Assembly: GCF_026183675.1 (NCBI RefSeq)
Contig: NZ_JAPIVK010000011.1
Coordinates: 1 to 59,889, forward strand
DNA from: Microbulbifer halophilus
GTDB taxonomy: Bacteria > Pseudomonadota > Gammaproteobacteria > Pseudomonadales > Cellvibrionaceae
DNA: 59,889 nt
Direction: 5' to 3'
Part shown: piece after piece, positions 1-7,830 of the stretch
Numbering within the stretch: the first letter of the stretch is position 1
Layout of the letters: every line of letters starts with the position of its first letter
Notes under the pieces: generated by a model
What the model saw: the letters and a program-made list of their open reading frames with translations, nothing else
What the model was told of the DNA's origin: nothing
Database searches by the model: none
Made by a program: the position numbers and the translations under genes

Positions 1-396
1 TGGTTCAGGGGAGAATCCCGCAAAGCCAAAGGTAAAAGAACACTGGTTTTTGAAGGCAATCTGACCGATTGTCGCAGCTGTCACCTGAAAGACCAGTGCA
101 TGAGTAATCCAAGTGCCGCCGACACAAGGGAGGGGCACGGTCGCCAGGTATCGATTACAGCTACTAATGGCCACACCGCCACAGGCTGGATGAAGCGGCG
201 TGTCGACAGCCAGGAAGGGAAATCGATCTACGGCCATCGTATGTCCGTGGTGGAACCAGTGTTCGGTAATACGGGAACCAATAAAGGTCTGAATCGGTTC
301 TCGTTACGCGGCCGAGATAAAGTCCAGGGACAATGGCGGATGTTCTGCCTGATACACAATATTGAGAAATTGATGAATTATGGAGCGATTCAATGA
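1..396 (+). CDS. IS1182-type transposase, C-terminal part (cut by window edge)
   Basis: The frame is open from base 1 to a TGA at 394-396, so the true start lies outside the window; the ATG at base 100 is internal. The translation has the cysteine-bearing stretch CRSCHLKDQC, followed by GKSIYGHRMSVVEPVFGN and an ending with MFCLIHNIEKLMNYG. This order is typical of the C-terminal end of IS1182-type DDE transposases. It would catalyse transposition of its own element. Inverted-repeat sequence about 130 bases downstream (526-560) fits an element end. Family assignment is from motif recognition only. Confidence 0.75.
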   Translation, partial: WFRGESRKAKGKRTLVFEGNLTDCRSCHLKDQCMSNPSAADTREGHGRQVSITATNGHTATGWMKRRVDSQEGKSIYGHRMSVVEPVFGNTGTNKGLNRFSLRGRDKVQGQWRMFCLIHNIEKLMNYGAIQ

Positions 397-525
397 GCTG
401 ACAGGCAATCGGCATCGTGAGCCAGTTTGCCGCGCTGACTGGATGACTATGTAAAAGGATTGTGTTTAAATCGATCAACAATGATCAATCGAGAATGTAT
501 CTGGAAGAGCTGTTTTCGAGAAATA

Positions 526-560
526 GTTTTTCTACAGCCTCGTTCAGGCTGTAGAAAAAC
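526..560. repeat. Perfect inverted repeat, probable IS terminal end
   Basis: Bases 526-540 (GTTTTTCTACAGCCT) are the exact reverse complement of 546-560, with a 5-base spacer. The left arm is repeated in direct orientation at 694-708, and the identity extends to 712 (CGTT). It lies downstream of the transposase fragment, so the left arm probably marks that element's right end abutting a second element that starts at 546. Confidence 0.6.
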
Positions 561-708
561 TCGAGTAATCCTGAAGCAGGTAAATTTTCCGTGCGGAGAG
601 TGCCCTGAAATGCTTTTCGCAATGCAGAACTGGTCCAGAATTCACGTAGAATCGCGATTTTGGGTAAAATATGAACAGCAAGAAGAGGCCGGAGTTTTTC
701 TACAGCCT
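546..708. mobile_element. MITE-like element with 17-bp perfect terminal inverted repeats
   Basis: AGGCTGTAGAAAAACTC (546-562) is perfectly inverted at 692-708, bounding 163 bases with no convincing gene. The bases CGTT occur just outside each end (541-544 and 709-712) and could be a short target duplication. Weak open frames crossing it on both strands simply read through the repeats. Interpretation as a non-autonomous derivative of the neighbouring element is an inference. Confidence 0.5.
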
Positions 709-732
709 CGTTAGCATCGACGTGAACTGCCA

Positions 733-1113
733 ATGATCGTAAGTTTCTTCAAACGAATACCGCCTGCCATTTCAGTACCTGGCTTCTATATATTCTCGCT
801 GGTCATTTACTTACTGCGTTTTTTACTTGGAACGGCTTTTGGCGCCTTAATTCTTTCAATTCTTTTGTACCAATATTTTCAGTGCTGTTCACAAATCACG
901 CCTTTTAGTGTTGAAGGGTTATTTGACTGGTTTGCCCAACTTGACGCCGAGTACAAGGTTGCACTGTTTACGGCCAGTGTGACAGTTACAGGTTTTGTTG
1001 TTGCATTTCACACAGCTACTGCCAATTGGCGGAATCAAATGCTGGCTGAGCTAAAAATGCAAGCTGCCGGTGCACCGACAATGCGTATATGGAGTCATTC
1101 TTCCATAGCCTGA
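733..1113 (+). pseudogene. Hydrophobic membrane protein, 3' end replaced by IS3 remnant
   Basis: The ATG at 733 opens a 126-codon frame with two hydrophobic segments near residues 15-50 and a third around 85-105 (FTASVTVTGFVVAFHTA), so an inner-membrane protein is likely. I do not recognise the family. From about base 1074 the DNA belongs to an IS3-type transposase read in another frame. The last dozen residues are therefore not native and the gene is truncated. The shine-dalgarno region is unclear. Confidence 0.5.
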
Positions 1114-1265
1114 AAACCGAGCTGATACGTGGCAACTGCTTCGAGCGTGGAGCTGATTTGAGAGGATCATTGTCGGCATACATCAATCATTTTTATAACA
1201 TCAGACGACTGCACTCTGGATTAAAGTACATGTCGCCCATAGAATATGAACAGTGCGTAGCTTAA
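1074..1265 (+). pseudogene. IS3-family transposase (orfB), C-terminal remnant
   Basis: Read in the frame of base 1080, the DNA encodes DNAYMESFFHSLKTELIRG and then YNIRRLHSGLKYMSP, ending at TAA 1263-1265. This is the end of the rve integrase domain of IS3-family OrfB, including the final catalytic glutamate (MESFFHSLK). Only about 63 codons remain and there is no start. Bases just after the stop (about 1272-1298, GGTGTCCATTTTTTCGGGGG) resemble the right end of IS3 elements. Insertion or deletion here truncated the membrane-protein gene upstream. Confidence 0.8.
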
Positions 1266-1299
1266 AAACTCAGGTGTCCATTTTTTCGGGGGAGGATCA

Positions 1300-1350
1300 A
1301 ACGCCTTTCCGCTCCTTCGTCGCTACAAGCCGTCCGAAGCTGCGGGCGTT
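1300..1350 (+). repeat. Integron attC-like imperfect inverted repeat
   Basis: AACGCC (1300-1305) pairs with GGCGTT (1345-1350), CGC (1310-1312) with GCG (1342-1344), and CTTCG (1315-1319) with CGAAG (1335-1339), leaving small unpaired bulges. The 3' end reads GCGGGCGTTA, as in Vibrio-type attC sites, and the next gene starts 20 bases later as in a cassette. The 5' side directly abuts the IS3 right end, so its outer box may have been lost. An integron integrase is not in the window. Confidence 0.45.
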
Positions 1351-1371
1351 ATAAATTCGTGAGGAACTATT

Positions 1372-1773
1372 TTGAAAAATTTATTAAGAATTTCTATTTT
1401 TGTACTATTTATCAGTACGATGTTTGGCTGCTCATCTTCACCAGCACCAGTTGCTGTTTTAAATACAGATATAAAAATTATTGATCCTGAAGAATTGGAT
1501 GATTACTGGATTCCGGAAATAAGAAGAAACATATCATATCCTCCAGAAAGGTATATGCCTCCGCAGGGAGTTAAAGGGTATGTAAAGGTTAAATATATTA
1601 TTGACTCTAATGGTAATATTTTTAATGCGGAAGTTGTTGAGTCAGAACCAGAAAAAGTATTTGATGGTTTGGCGTTAATCTCGCTTTCAAACAAAAAATT
1701 TTCCCCTGCGGAAAAGAATAAAAATAGAATGCCTGTTAAAGTTGTTACGAAGATGAGATTCAATATCCGTTAA
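1372..1773 (+). CDS. Small TonB C-terminal-domain lipoprotein
   Basis: The start is TTG at 1372 with GAGGAA at 1361-1366, a good ribosome binding site. Residues 1-20 are a lipoprotein signal peptide with a lipobox ending FGC, so it is probably anchored at Cys20. Residues about 60-133 match a TonB C-terminal domain: YPPERYMPPQGVKGYVKVKY, DSNGNIFNAEVVES and the conserved F-D-ALISL segment. It lacks the usual N-terminal TonB anchor and proline-rich linker. Its A+T content is far above that of the neighbours, and it lies between two attC-like repeats, so horizontal arrival as an integron cassette is likely. Function is unknown; it may act in periplasmic protein contacts. Confidence 0.75.
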   Translation: MKNLLRISIFVLFISTMFGCSSSPAPVAVLNTDIKIIDPEELDDYWIPEIRRNISYPPERYMPPQGVKGYVKVKYIIDSNGNIFNAEVVESEPEKVFDGLALISLSNKKFSPAEKNKNRMPVKVVTKMRFNIR

Positions 1774-1778
1774 TTTAC

Positions 1779-1833
1779 AACTAGCATGTAATCGACGGCC
1801 AATTTTATTCACTTTTAAGTCGTCGTTATGCTC
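1779..1833 (+). repeat. Second possible attC-like inverted repeat
   Basis: GCAT-AA-CGACG on the left (1784-1797, with extra bases GT and T) is complementary to CGTCGTTATGC on the right (1821-1831). The middle is AT-rich. Extra unpaired bases on one arm and a GTTATGC ending are features of attC sites. It lies just after the stop of the TonB-domain gene, where a cassette's attC belongs. Pairing is weaker than in the first copy. Confidence 0.3.
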
Positions 1834-1865
1834 CATTGTCGCGCAAAAAGCGCACAAACTTATCC

Positions 1866-2171
1866 ATGGCTGATTGCGACGATGCTTGTCACCGTTTCAC
1901 AGCACAGCTTCCCGGAGTGTATGCAGAAGCAGCCCTGGGAATTCTGCAGGAGAATAGGGAGCCGGATCTGCTGGAGGAAGTGGAGGTCGATTCGGAGGTT
2001 TGCCCGGGCTGTGGCAGTACCGATACGTCGTTTTACCAGATAGGTCGCCGCTGGGCCTTTTTGGTATTTCTGGGATGTGGTTATCCCCTGTTTCCCGTCA
2101 AAAGGGGAATCAAGTGTAATCGGTGTGGGGATGTCTCGAGAATCTATTCTGAAAGCTCCACAGATAAGTAA
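1866..2171 (+). CDS. Small hypothetical protein with a split zinc ribbon
   Basis: About 101 residues from ATG 1866; an in-frame TTG at 1836 would add ten residues but sits inside the upstream repeat. The protein has CPGC near residue 49 and CNRC near residue 86, which together could bind one zinc ion. Between them lies a hydrophobic stretch (WAFLVFLGCGYPLF) that could dip into the membrane. I do not recognise the family. It follows the attC-like repeat and may be a second cassette gene, although no attC-like site follows it. Confidence 0.55.
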   Translation: MADCDDACHRFTAQLPGVYAEAALGILQENREPDLLEEVEVDSEVCPGCGSTDTSFYQIGRRWAFLVFLGCGYPLFPVKRGIKCNRCGDVSRIYSESSTDK

Positions 2172-2200
2172 TAACGTCAGAAAGGATGCTGGTTGTCACA

Positions 2201-2557
2201 ATGGACGTAGATCAAGTCAAAAAATATTGCAGTTCCTTCCCCGGAGCCAGGGAGGAGCTACAGGGGCATCCTGCCAATATCCTCTCTTACAAGGTCGGTG
2301 ACAGGAAGTTTGCCTATTTCAAGACAAGCGATCCTGAGAAATGGCGCTTCAGTATTCGTGTTGAGCCGGATCTCTATATCGGGCTGACGGACCAGGCCGG
2401 CATCAAGCCGGCCCGGTATGTGCACCGGTTTCACTGGGTCACCATCGTCCGGGTCGATACGCTTCCCGAAGACCATTTGAAGGAGTTGATCCGCTGGTCC
2501 TACCACAAGGCGGCTTCCGCATTGTCCCGAAAGGTGCGGGAGGCACTCGGAGCCTAG
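2201..2557 (+). CDS. MmcQ/YjbR family protein
   Basis: About 118 residues starting MDVDQVKKYCSSFPGA. The N-terminal CxSFPGAREE, the central KVGDRKFAYF and the final LIRWSYHKAASALSRKVRE match the MmcQ/YjbR (CyaY-like fold) family, small cytoplasmic proteins of uncertain, possibly DNA-binding, role. The ATG at 2201 was preferred to the one at 2186, because the latter sits directly on AAAGG and the family normally begins near this point. No operon partner is evident. Confidence 0.7.
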   Translation: MDVDQVKKYCSSFPGAREELQGHPANILSYKVGDRKFAYFKTSDPEKWRFSIRVEPDLYIGLTDQAGIKPARYVHRFHWVTIVRVDTLPEDHLKELIRWSYHKAASALSRKVREALGA

Positions 2558-2699
2558 CGCTGAATCCTGCATCGGGAAGAATTGCGCGCAGGCTTGCTCC
2601 TGTCTCTCTTCAATGCTGACAATCCTGCACTATCGTTACCTCTGTCTCATTCCCTCTTGATGCGGATGTATCAAGCGACAAAGCAGAGGATCCAGCGCA

Positions 2700-4145
2700 G
2701 TGAAAAAAGACGACGAGAACCGCACGACCAACGATGCCGGTATCCCGGTTGCCAGTGACGAATACTCCCTCACCGTGGGGCCGGACGGCCCCATCCTTCT
2801 GCAGGATCACTACCTGATCGAGCAGATGGCGAATTTCAACCGCGAGCGGATTCCGGAGCGCCAGCCGCACGCCAAGGGCTCCGGCGCCTTCGGCCACTTC
2901 GAGGTCACGAAGGATGTCAGTGCCTATACCAAGGCGGCGGCGTTCCAGCCGGGCACGAAGACCGAAACCCTGATCCGATTTTCCACCGTGGCCGGCGAGC
3001 GGGGCAGCCCGGATACCTGGCGCGATCCGCGCGGTTTTGCGCTGAAGTTCTACACCAGCGAAGGCAATTACGACATGGTGGGGAACAATACGCCGGTGTT
3101 CTTTATCCGCGATCCGATGAAGTTCCAGCATTTTATCCGCTCGCAGAAACGCCGCGCGGATTCGGGGCTGCGGGATCACGATATGCAGTGGGATTTCTGG
3201 AGCCTGTCGCCGGAGACGGCACATCAGGTCACCTGGTTGATGGGGGATCGGGGCGTTCCGAAAACCTACCGCCATATGAATGGCTATTCCAGCCACACTT
3301 ATATGTGGGTGAACAGGGACGGCGAGCGCTTCTGGATCAAGTATCACTTCAAGACCGACCAGGGGATCGAGTGCCTGACGCAGGAAGAGGCGGACCGCCT
3401 GGCGGGCGAGGATGGGGACGCGCATCGCCGCGACCTGTTCGAGGCCATCGCCCGGGGCGACTACCCGAGCTGGACCCTGTATGTGCAGGTAATGCCGTTC
3501 GAGGAGGCGAAGGACTACCGCTTCAATCCCTTCGACCTGACCAAGGTCTGGCCCCACGGCGACTATCCGTTGCAGGAGGTGGGGCGGCTGACGCTGGATC
3601 GCAATCCCACCGATTTCCACACCGAAATCGAGCAGGCGGCGTTCGAACCCAACAATGTGGTGCCCGGCATCGGCTTCAGCCCGGACAAGATGCTGCAGGC
3701 GCGGGTCTTCTCCTACGCGGATGCGCACCGGGCGCGGATGGGCGTGAACTACAAGCAGATCCCGGTGAACCGGCCCAAGTGTCCGGTTCACGGTTACAGC
3801 AAGGACGGCGCCATGCGGGTGGAGAATGTCTCCGACCCGGTCTACGCGCCCAACTCCAAGGGCGGTCCCGAGGCCGATTACACCTACACCGAGAAGTGGG
3901 AGGCCAGCGGCGAGTTCATGCACGCCGCCTATACGCCGCACAAGGAGGATGACGACTTCGTCCAGGCCGGAACCCTGGTGCGAGAGGTGATGGACGATGC
4001 GGCGCGGGAGCGGCTGGTGTCCAATGTGGTCGGCCACCTGAAGGACGGCGTCTCCGACGAGGTGCTGAAACGCGCTTTCGAATACTGGCGCAATATCGAC
4101 AGGGATATCGGCGACCGTATCGAGAAGGGCGTAAAGGGCGGCTGA
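2700..4145 (+). CDS. katA: Monofunctional heme catalase, small-subunit type
   Basis: The GTG start at 2700 gives 481 residues, the usual size of clade-3 catalases. The enzyme breaks hydrogen peroxide into water and oxygen. The distal-heme motif [18 protein letters not shown] carries the catalytic His57; [10 protein letters not shown] carries the active-site Asn; and [14 protein letters not shown] near residue 335 carries the proximal heme ligand Tyr339. No signal peptide is visible, so it should be cytoplasmic. No oxyR or ankyrin-repeat partner lies beside it. A long open frame on the opposite strand (2610-4205) is a codon-bias shadow. The subtype symbol is a best guess. Confidence 0.93.
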   Translation: MKKDDENRTTNDAGIPVASDEYSLTVGPDGPILLQDHYLIEQMANFNRERIPERQPHAKGSGAFGHFEVTKDVSAYTKAAAFQPGTKTETLIRFSTVAGERGSPDTWRDPRGFALKFYTSEGNYDMVGNNTPVFFIRDPMKFQHFIRSQKRRADSGLRDHDMQWDFWSLSPETAHQVTWLMGDRGVPKTYRHMNGYSSHTYMWVNRDGERFWIKYHFKTDQGIECLTQEEADRLAGEDGDAHRRDLFEAIARGDYPSWTLYVQVMPFEEAKDYRFNPFDLTKVWPHGDYPLQEVGRLTLDRNPTDFHTEIEQAAFEPNNVVPGIGFSPDKMLQARVFSYADAHRARMGVNYKQIPVNRPKCPVHGYSKDGAMRVENVSDPVYAPNSKGGPEADYTYTEKWEASGEFMHAAYTPHKEDDDFVQAGTLVREVMDDAARERLVSNVVGHLKDGVSDEVLKRAFEYWRNIDRDIGDRIEKGVKGG

Positions 4146-4355
4146 TGGCCGATCGCTGAGCTCTCCTTTGCGGGTGCGGCTGGCCGGGCTGCGGTGTCGA
4201 TACACCGCGTGCCCGGCGCAGTTGCGCCCCTTCCCGCCTCTCCGGATTGATTCCCCTGTTGTGCCGCCGCGGCGGCTGCTGCAGACTCTTCATCGCGGCT
4301 TTTGCCGGTGGCGATTGCCATACCGGTGTATTTGCCTGTGCCGAATGAGGAATCC

Positions 4356-4949
4356 ATGTCGAAAGAAAGTATCCGCAACCTGAACAGTGAGTTGATCTGC
4401 CGGAGCTGGTCCCGCCTGGAAAAATACTCCTTCGAGTATCCGCGCGCGAACGGCCGTTGGGAAACCCATGTCCGCGATGTTTACGATCGCGGCGATGGCG
4501 TGGTGGTGTTGTTGTACAACGCCGATACCCTGTCCGTGATCCTGACCCGCCAATTCCGCCTGCCCACCTTCCTGAACGGCAACCCGAGCGGCATGTCGAT
4601 CGAGGCCTGCGCCGGTGCGCTGGAGGATCGGGATCCCCTCGACTGCGCCCTGCGCGAGGTCGAGGAGGAGACCGGATACCGGCTGGAGCGGGTCGACAAG
4701 GTATTCGAGGCCTATATGTCCCCCGGCTCGGTGACCGAGAAGCTGCATTTCTACCTGGCCGAATACCGCAGCGATATGAAGGTAGGGCCGGGCGGTGGGC
4801 TGGCCTCCGAGCAGGAGTATATCGAGGTGCTGGAGATTCCCCTGGAGCGGGCGCTGGCGATGGTCGCCAGCGGCGAAATCCGCGATGGCAAGACCATCAT
4901 GTTGTTGCAGCATCTCAGGTTGAAACAGGGGGCCGATCAGCGGCCCTGA
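4356..4949 (+). CDS. nudK: GDP-mannose hydrolase NudK (Nudix)
   Basis: From ATG 4356, preceded by GAGGAA, the protein has 197 residues, as in NudK. The Nudix box spans GALEDRDPLDCALREVEEE, with the REVEEETG metal-binding helix near residue 105. Family-specific stretches include VYDRGDGVVVLLYN, LTRQFRLPTF, FEAYMSPGSVTEKLHF and GEIRDGKTIMLLQ. The family hydrolyses GDP-mannose to GMP and mannose-1-phosphate. Its position at the edge of a mannan locus, convergent with the mannose isomerase gene 13 bases away, suggests it may feed from or balance mannose-1-phosphate metabolism; that link is an inference. Confidence 0.88.
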   Translation: MSKESIRNLNSELICRSWSRLEKYSFEYPRANGRWETHVRDVYDRGDGVVVLLYNADTLSVILTRQFRLPTFLNGNPSGMSIEACAGALEDRDPLDCALREVEEETGYRLERVDKVFEAYMSPGSVTEKLHFYLAEYRSDMKVGPGGGLASEQEYIEVLEIPLERALAMVASGEIRDGKTIMLLQHLRLKQGADQRP

Positions 4950-4962
4950 AGGCCGCGGGCTT

Positions 4963-6165
4963 TCAGCCGGAGACCGCTTCCACACCGGTCTTCAACGAGG
5001 CGGTGTAATCCGCCACTTCCGCGGTGGCCAGCAGCAGGTGGTAGAGCGTACTCGCCGGCGCCATGCCGCCGATCACGGTGTTGTCGGCGTCCAGCCGGTC
5101 GATATACAGGCCCGGTATCTCGGCGGAAAAATAGTATTCGAACAGCGCTTCGATGGCCCGGGCCGCGCGGGATTCCGCGTCCGGGTCGCCGCTGGCGGCG
5201 CGGCACAGGCTGGCCTTGACCAGTTCCGTCAGCGGCCAGCAGCGCTTGCTGCGTCTCAGGGGTTGCCCGGCAACGGTCACCGCGTCGAACAGCAGGCCGG
5301 TGTCTTTTTCCTGCCCCGTGTCGAGGGCGTTGTCGTACAGGGTGCGGGTATAGCGGGCCACGGGGGCGCCGCTGCGGCGGCTGTACTGGTACAGCAGCCA
5401 GACCCATTCCAGCATGTGGCCCGGTTCCACTTCCTGGCCCTCGTCTTCGGACAGGGGCGTCCAGTCGCGGTGAAAGTACTCCAGCAATACCCCGTTGCGG
5501 CTGTCGTAGAAGCGGCTTTCAAACAGGGTGAAAATCTCGCCGGCTCTCGCCAGCCAGCGGCCGTTGCGGGTGGCGTCGTAGAGCGCGATAAAGGCCTCGA
5601 AAAGATGCATGTGGGGGTTCTGCCGGCGGACGGGCGCGTCGTAGTCCCCCTCCAGCCAGCCGCCCCAGGGGCCCTTGATGTGGGTGTCCAGGTAGCGGGT
5701 GAGCGCCTCCGCCTCGCGCAGGGCCGCGGTCTGGCCGAAGGCGCGAAAACGCCAGGCACAGGCGAGCAGGAAGAAGGCGATATCGTAGACATCCCGGCGC
5801 GTGTCCGCGACCCGGTTGCGGTTGTCCAGGGTGTGTACATAGCCTTCCGGCGCGCTCGGGTGGCTGGCGTAGCGGGCGACGAACTGCTCGACGCGGGCGA
5901 CGCGCCACTCACCGTCGGCGATCCAGCCGCGCAGGCTGGCGTTGGCAAGCACGAACATCTGCCGCGCCTGGACCCGCACGCGCCTGGCGCAGTCCCGGTC
6001 CGCGCGGCCCCGCCCGTCCAACTGCTCGTGGGCGCCGCCGGTCTCCGGATCGAAGCCGCGGTGCAGCCACAGCGGCAGCGCCGAGCCGGCCATCCACTCT
6101 TCCAGGCGTTCGGACCAGTGGAAAATAGCGTTGGATATGGGCTTGCGCCTGGCGGGTGTCGACAT
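4963..6165 (-). CDS. AGE-family mannose isomerase/2-epimerase
   Basis: 400 residues with the (alpha/alpha)6-barrel sequence pattern of the N-acylglucosamine 2-epimerase superfamily. Visible conserved elements are RVRVQARQMFV near residue 63, NPHMHLFEAFIALYD near 180, VEPGHMLEWVWLLY near 245, CWPLTELVKA near 310 and the terminal STLYHLLLATAEV. The histidines in the HMHLFEA, GHMLEW and YHLL motifs are the likely catalytic residues of this family. No signal peptide. In mannan loci such enzymes turn free mannose into fructose. A probable LacI operator (6169-6182) lies four bases upstream of the start. It is distinct from the second AGE protein at 10934. Confidence 0.82.
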   Translation of the reverse strand: MSTPARRKPISNAIFHWSERLEEWMAGSALPLWLHRGFDPETGGAHEQLDGRGRADRDCARRVRVQARQMFVLANASLRGWIADGEWRVARVEQFVARYASHPSAPEGYVHTLDNRNRVADTRRDVYDIAFFLLACAWRFRAFGQTAALREAEALTRYLDTHIKGPWGGWLEGDYDAPVRRQNPHMHLFEAFIALYDATRNGRWLARAGEIFTLFESRFYDSRNGVLLEYFHRDWTPLSEDEGQEVEPGHMLEWVWLLYQYSRRSGAPVARYTRTLYDNALDTGQEKDTGLLFDAVTVAGQPLRRSKRCWPLTELVKASLCRAASGDPDAESRAARAIEALFEYYFSAEIPGLYIDRLDADNTVIGGMAPASTLYHLLLATAEVADYTASLKTGVEAVSG

Positions 6166-6168
6166 AGC

Positions 6169-6182
6169 TGTAACTGGTTACA
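6169..6182. promoter_or_regulatory. Probable LacI operator 1
   Basis: TGTAACTGGTTACA, one mismatch from the perfect palindrome found at other sites in the locus. It is four bases upstream of the mannose isomerase start, so bound repressor would sit on or beside the ribosome-binding region. Confidence 0.7.
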
Positions 6183-6235
6183 AGATTTGATTGGCTCTGT
6201 TCACTGATCGTCGAGACGATGATTGTGTGGCTTTC

Positions 6236-6249
6236 TGTAACCGGTTACA
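6236..6249. promoter_or_regulatory. Probable LacI operator 2
   Basis: TGTAACCGGTTACA, a perfect 14-bp palindrome (16 bp with the flanking T and A). It lies between the lacI stop and the isomerase start, 54 bases from operator 1 measured edge to edge, which would suit looping or paired binding. Confidence 0.8.
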
Positions 6250-6344
6250 AGTTCCGGCGCAAAAATCGGGGATCGGGGGCGCCTGTGGCTTCGCTTTCGT
6301 GGGGACGGGTTGTGGAGCGCCGATTCGCGGCCGGGTGTGCCCCC

Positions 6345-7340
6345 TCAGCGCCGCAGGGCCGGGGTGCTCTTGCGCACCACAAACTCGTAGGGCAGTACGG
6401 TTTCCGTCTGCTGCAGTTCCTTGCCCTCGATCAGTTCCAGCAGGGTGTTGAAGCTCGCGCGGCCCAGTTCCTCCGCCGGCTGGGCGATGGTGGTCAGTGG
6501 CGGGTCGCTGTAGCGGGCGAACTCGATATCGTCGAAGCCGGTGATGGACATCTCCTCCGGCACGCGGATACCGGCGGACTTGAGCCCCTGGATACAGCCG
6601 ATGGCCATCTCGTCGTTCATGGAGAAAACAGCCGTGGGCCGGTCCTTCATGCGCGCGAAGTGGCTGGCGGCCATCTGGCCGGAGCCCATGGTGAAGTCGC
6701 CGTTCACCAGCAGATCCGGATCGAAGGGGACCCCGGCATTCTCCAGGCTCTGGCGGTAGCCCTGCAGGCGGTCGTTGGAGTGGGGGTTGTCCGGCAGGCC
6801 GGCGAGCACGCCGATGCGGCGGTGCCCCTGGGTGATCAGGTAGTCAACGATCTCCCGCGCGGCGCCGGTGTTGTCGATGCGCACCGAGGGGTAGGGCGTG
6901 TTCTCGCAGCCGCAGGCGGAAACCATCGGCATGCCGCTGTCGGGTTCCAGCGACTTGCCCGGCGTGTGCGGGCGCAATTGCAGAATACCGTCCGCCTGGC
7001 GGGTTTCCACCAGGCGCGTGTACTCCTGCTCGCGGTCGTGGGAGTCGCGGGTATCGCCCAGCAGCACGGCGTACCCCTTCTGCTGTGCGGCGTCCTCGAT
7101 GCCGCGGATCACCGTGGCGAAGAACAGGTTGGAGAGGTTGGGAACCAGCACGACGATGGAATAGGCGCGCACGGCGCGGAAATTGCGCGCCATCATGTTG
7201 GGCCGGTAGCCGACCTTCTCGATCGCCGCGTAGACCTTCTTCAGCGCCGTTTCCGACACCTTGTCCGGGGAACTGATGGCCCGGGAAACGGTGGCAATAG
7301 AGACTCCGGCTGCTCGGGAGACTTCCCTGATATTCGACAT
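6345..7340 (-). CDS. LacI-family transcriptional regulator of the mannan locus
   Basis: 331 residues. Residues 3-50 form the LacI helix-turn-helix and hinge helix: IREVSRAAGVSIATVSRAI and YRPNMMARNFR. The remainder is a periplasmic-binding-protein-like effector domain (SIVVLVPNLSNLFF, GHRRIGVLAG, ITGFDDIEFARY, PLTTIAQPAEELG). It sits between the mannose isomerase gene and the transporter-phosphorylase operon. The six TGTAACCGGTTACA-type palindromes in the locus are typical LacI-family operators, and one lies 106 bases upstream of its own start, so autoregulation is likely. The effector is unknown; a mannose-containing sugar is the obvious candidate. Confidence 0.9.
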   Translation of the reverse strand: MSNIREVSRAAGVSIATVSRAISSPDKVSETALKKVYAAIEKVGYRPNMMARNFRAVRAYSIVVLVPNLSNLFFATVIRGIEDAAQQKGYAVLLGDTRDSHDREQEYTRLVETRQADGILQLRPHTPGKSLEPDSGMPMVSACGCENTPYPSVRIDNTGAAREIVDYLITQGHRRIGVLAGLPDNPHSNDRLQGYRQSLENAGVPFDPDLLVNGDFTMGSGQMAASHFARMKDRPTAVFSMNDEMAIGCIQGLKSAGIRVPEEMSITGFDDIEFARYSDPPLTTIAQPAEELGRASFNTLLELIEGKELQQTETVLPYEFVVRKSTPALRR

Positions 7341-7445
7341 GCTGCTCGATCACCGCTGACTGGAATGCCTGGACTGGCCGGCGGAAGCGGCCATGGAGCC
7401 GGAGAAAGTTACCGGAATTTGGGGGAAACCGCTAGCCAATTCGTT

Positions 7446-7459
7446 TGTAACCGGTTACA
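7446..7459. promoter_or_regulatory. Probable LacI operator 3
   Basis: Perfect TGTAACCGGTTACA between the divergent lacI and symporter genes. It lies 106 bases from the lacI start and about 370 from the symporter start, with a large inverted repeat between it and the symporter. Confidence 0.8.
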
Positions 7460-7592
7460 TTAGTCCCCGATGATCGCCGGGATCCGGAGGCTCAGCCGTG
7501 GAAGTAGGGCGGTAGGCGGCGCCAGGCACGAGATCCCGCAAACCCGAATAAAAATTGAAGTTTCGGAGTCTGCGGTGCCTGCGGGTGGCACA

Positions 7593-7753
7593 AGCTGGAG
7601 CGGGGGTGCGCCTTTCTGGGACTGTCTGCGAGAGGGGCCGAAGGCGCCGTGAATACCTGGAGCGGCCGGGACACCTCGCAGACAAGCCTACAGGGACGTA
7701 TATACGGCGGGGGCGCCTAGCCGTGTCCCAGAAAGGCGCACCCCGCTCCAGCT
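7593..7753. repeat. Large nested inverted repeat upstream of the symporter gene
   Basis: Bases 7593-7622 are nearly perfectly complementary to 7725-7753, about 29 paired bases with one unpaired G. Inside, TGTCTGCGAG (7623-7632) pairs with CTCGCAGACA (7675-7684). No gene lies inside. It may be a non-autonomous mobile element or an intergenic repeat of this genome. A related core, CCTCTCGCAG-CAGT, occurs in the MITE at 21729. Confidence 0.7.
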
Positions 7754-7830
7754 CCCTGAACAGACCCCCGAAGCTTGAGTAAAAAAAGCACCCGTTTCAG
7801 CGGTGCCAGAGATAATAAGAGAGAAGCGCG

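Noticed and set aside
485..733. Small reverse-strand frame over the MITE-like repeat
   Set aside because: It is read entirely through terminal inverted repeats and has no credible start.
2610..4205. 531-codon open frame on the reverse strand over the catalase gene
   Set aside because: It mirrors a strongly conserved gene in high-GC DNA and its translation, rich in Arg, His and Val, shows no family motif.
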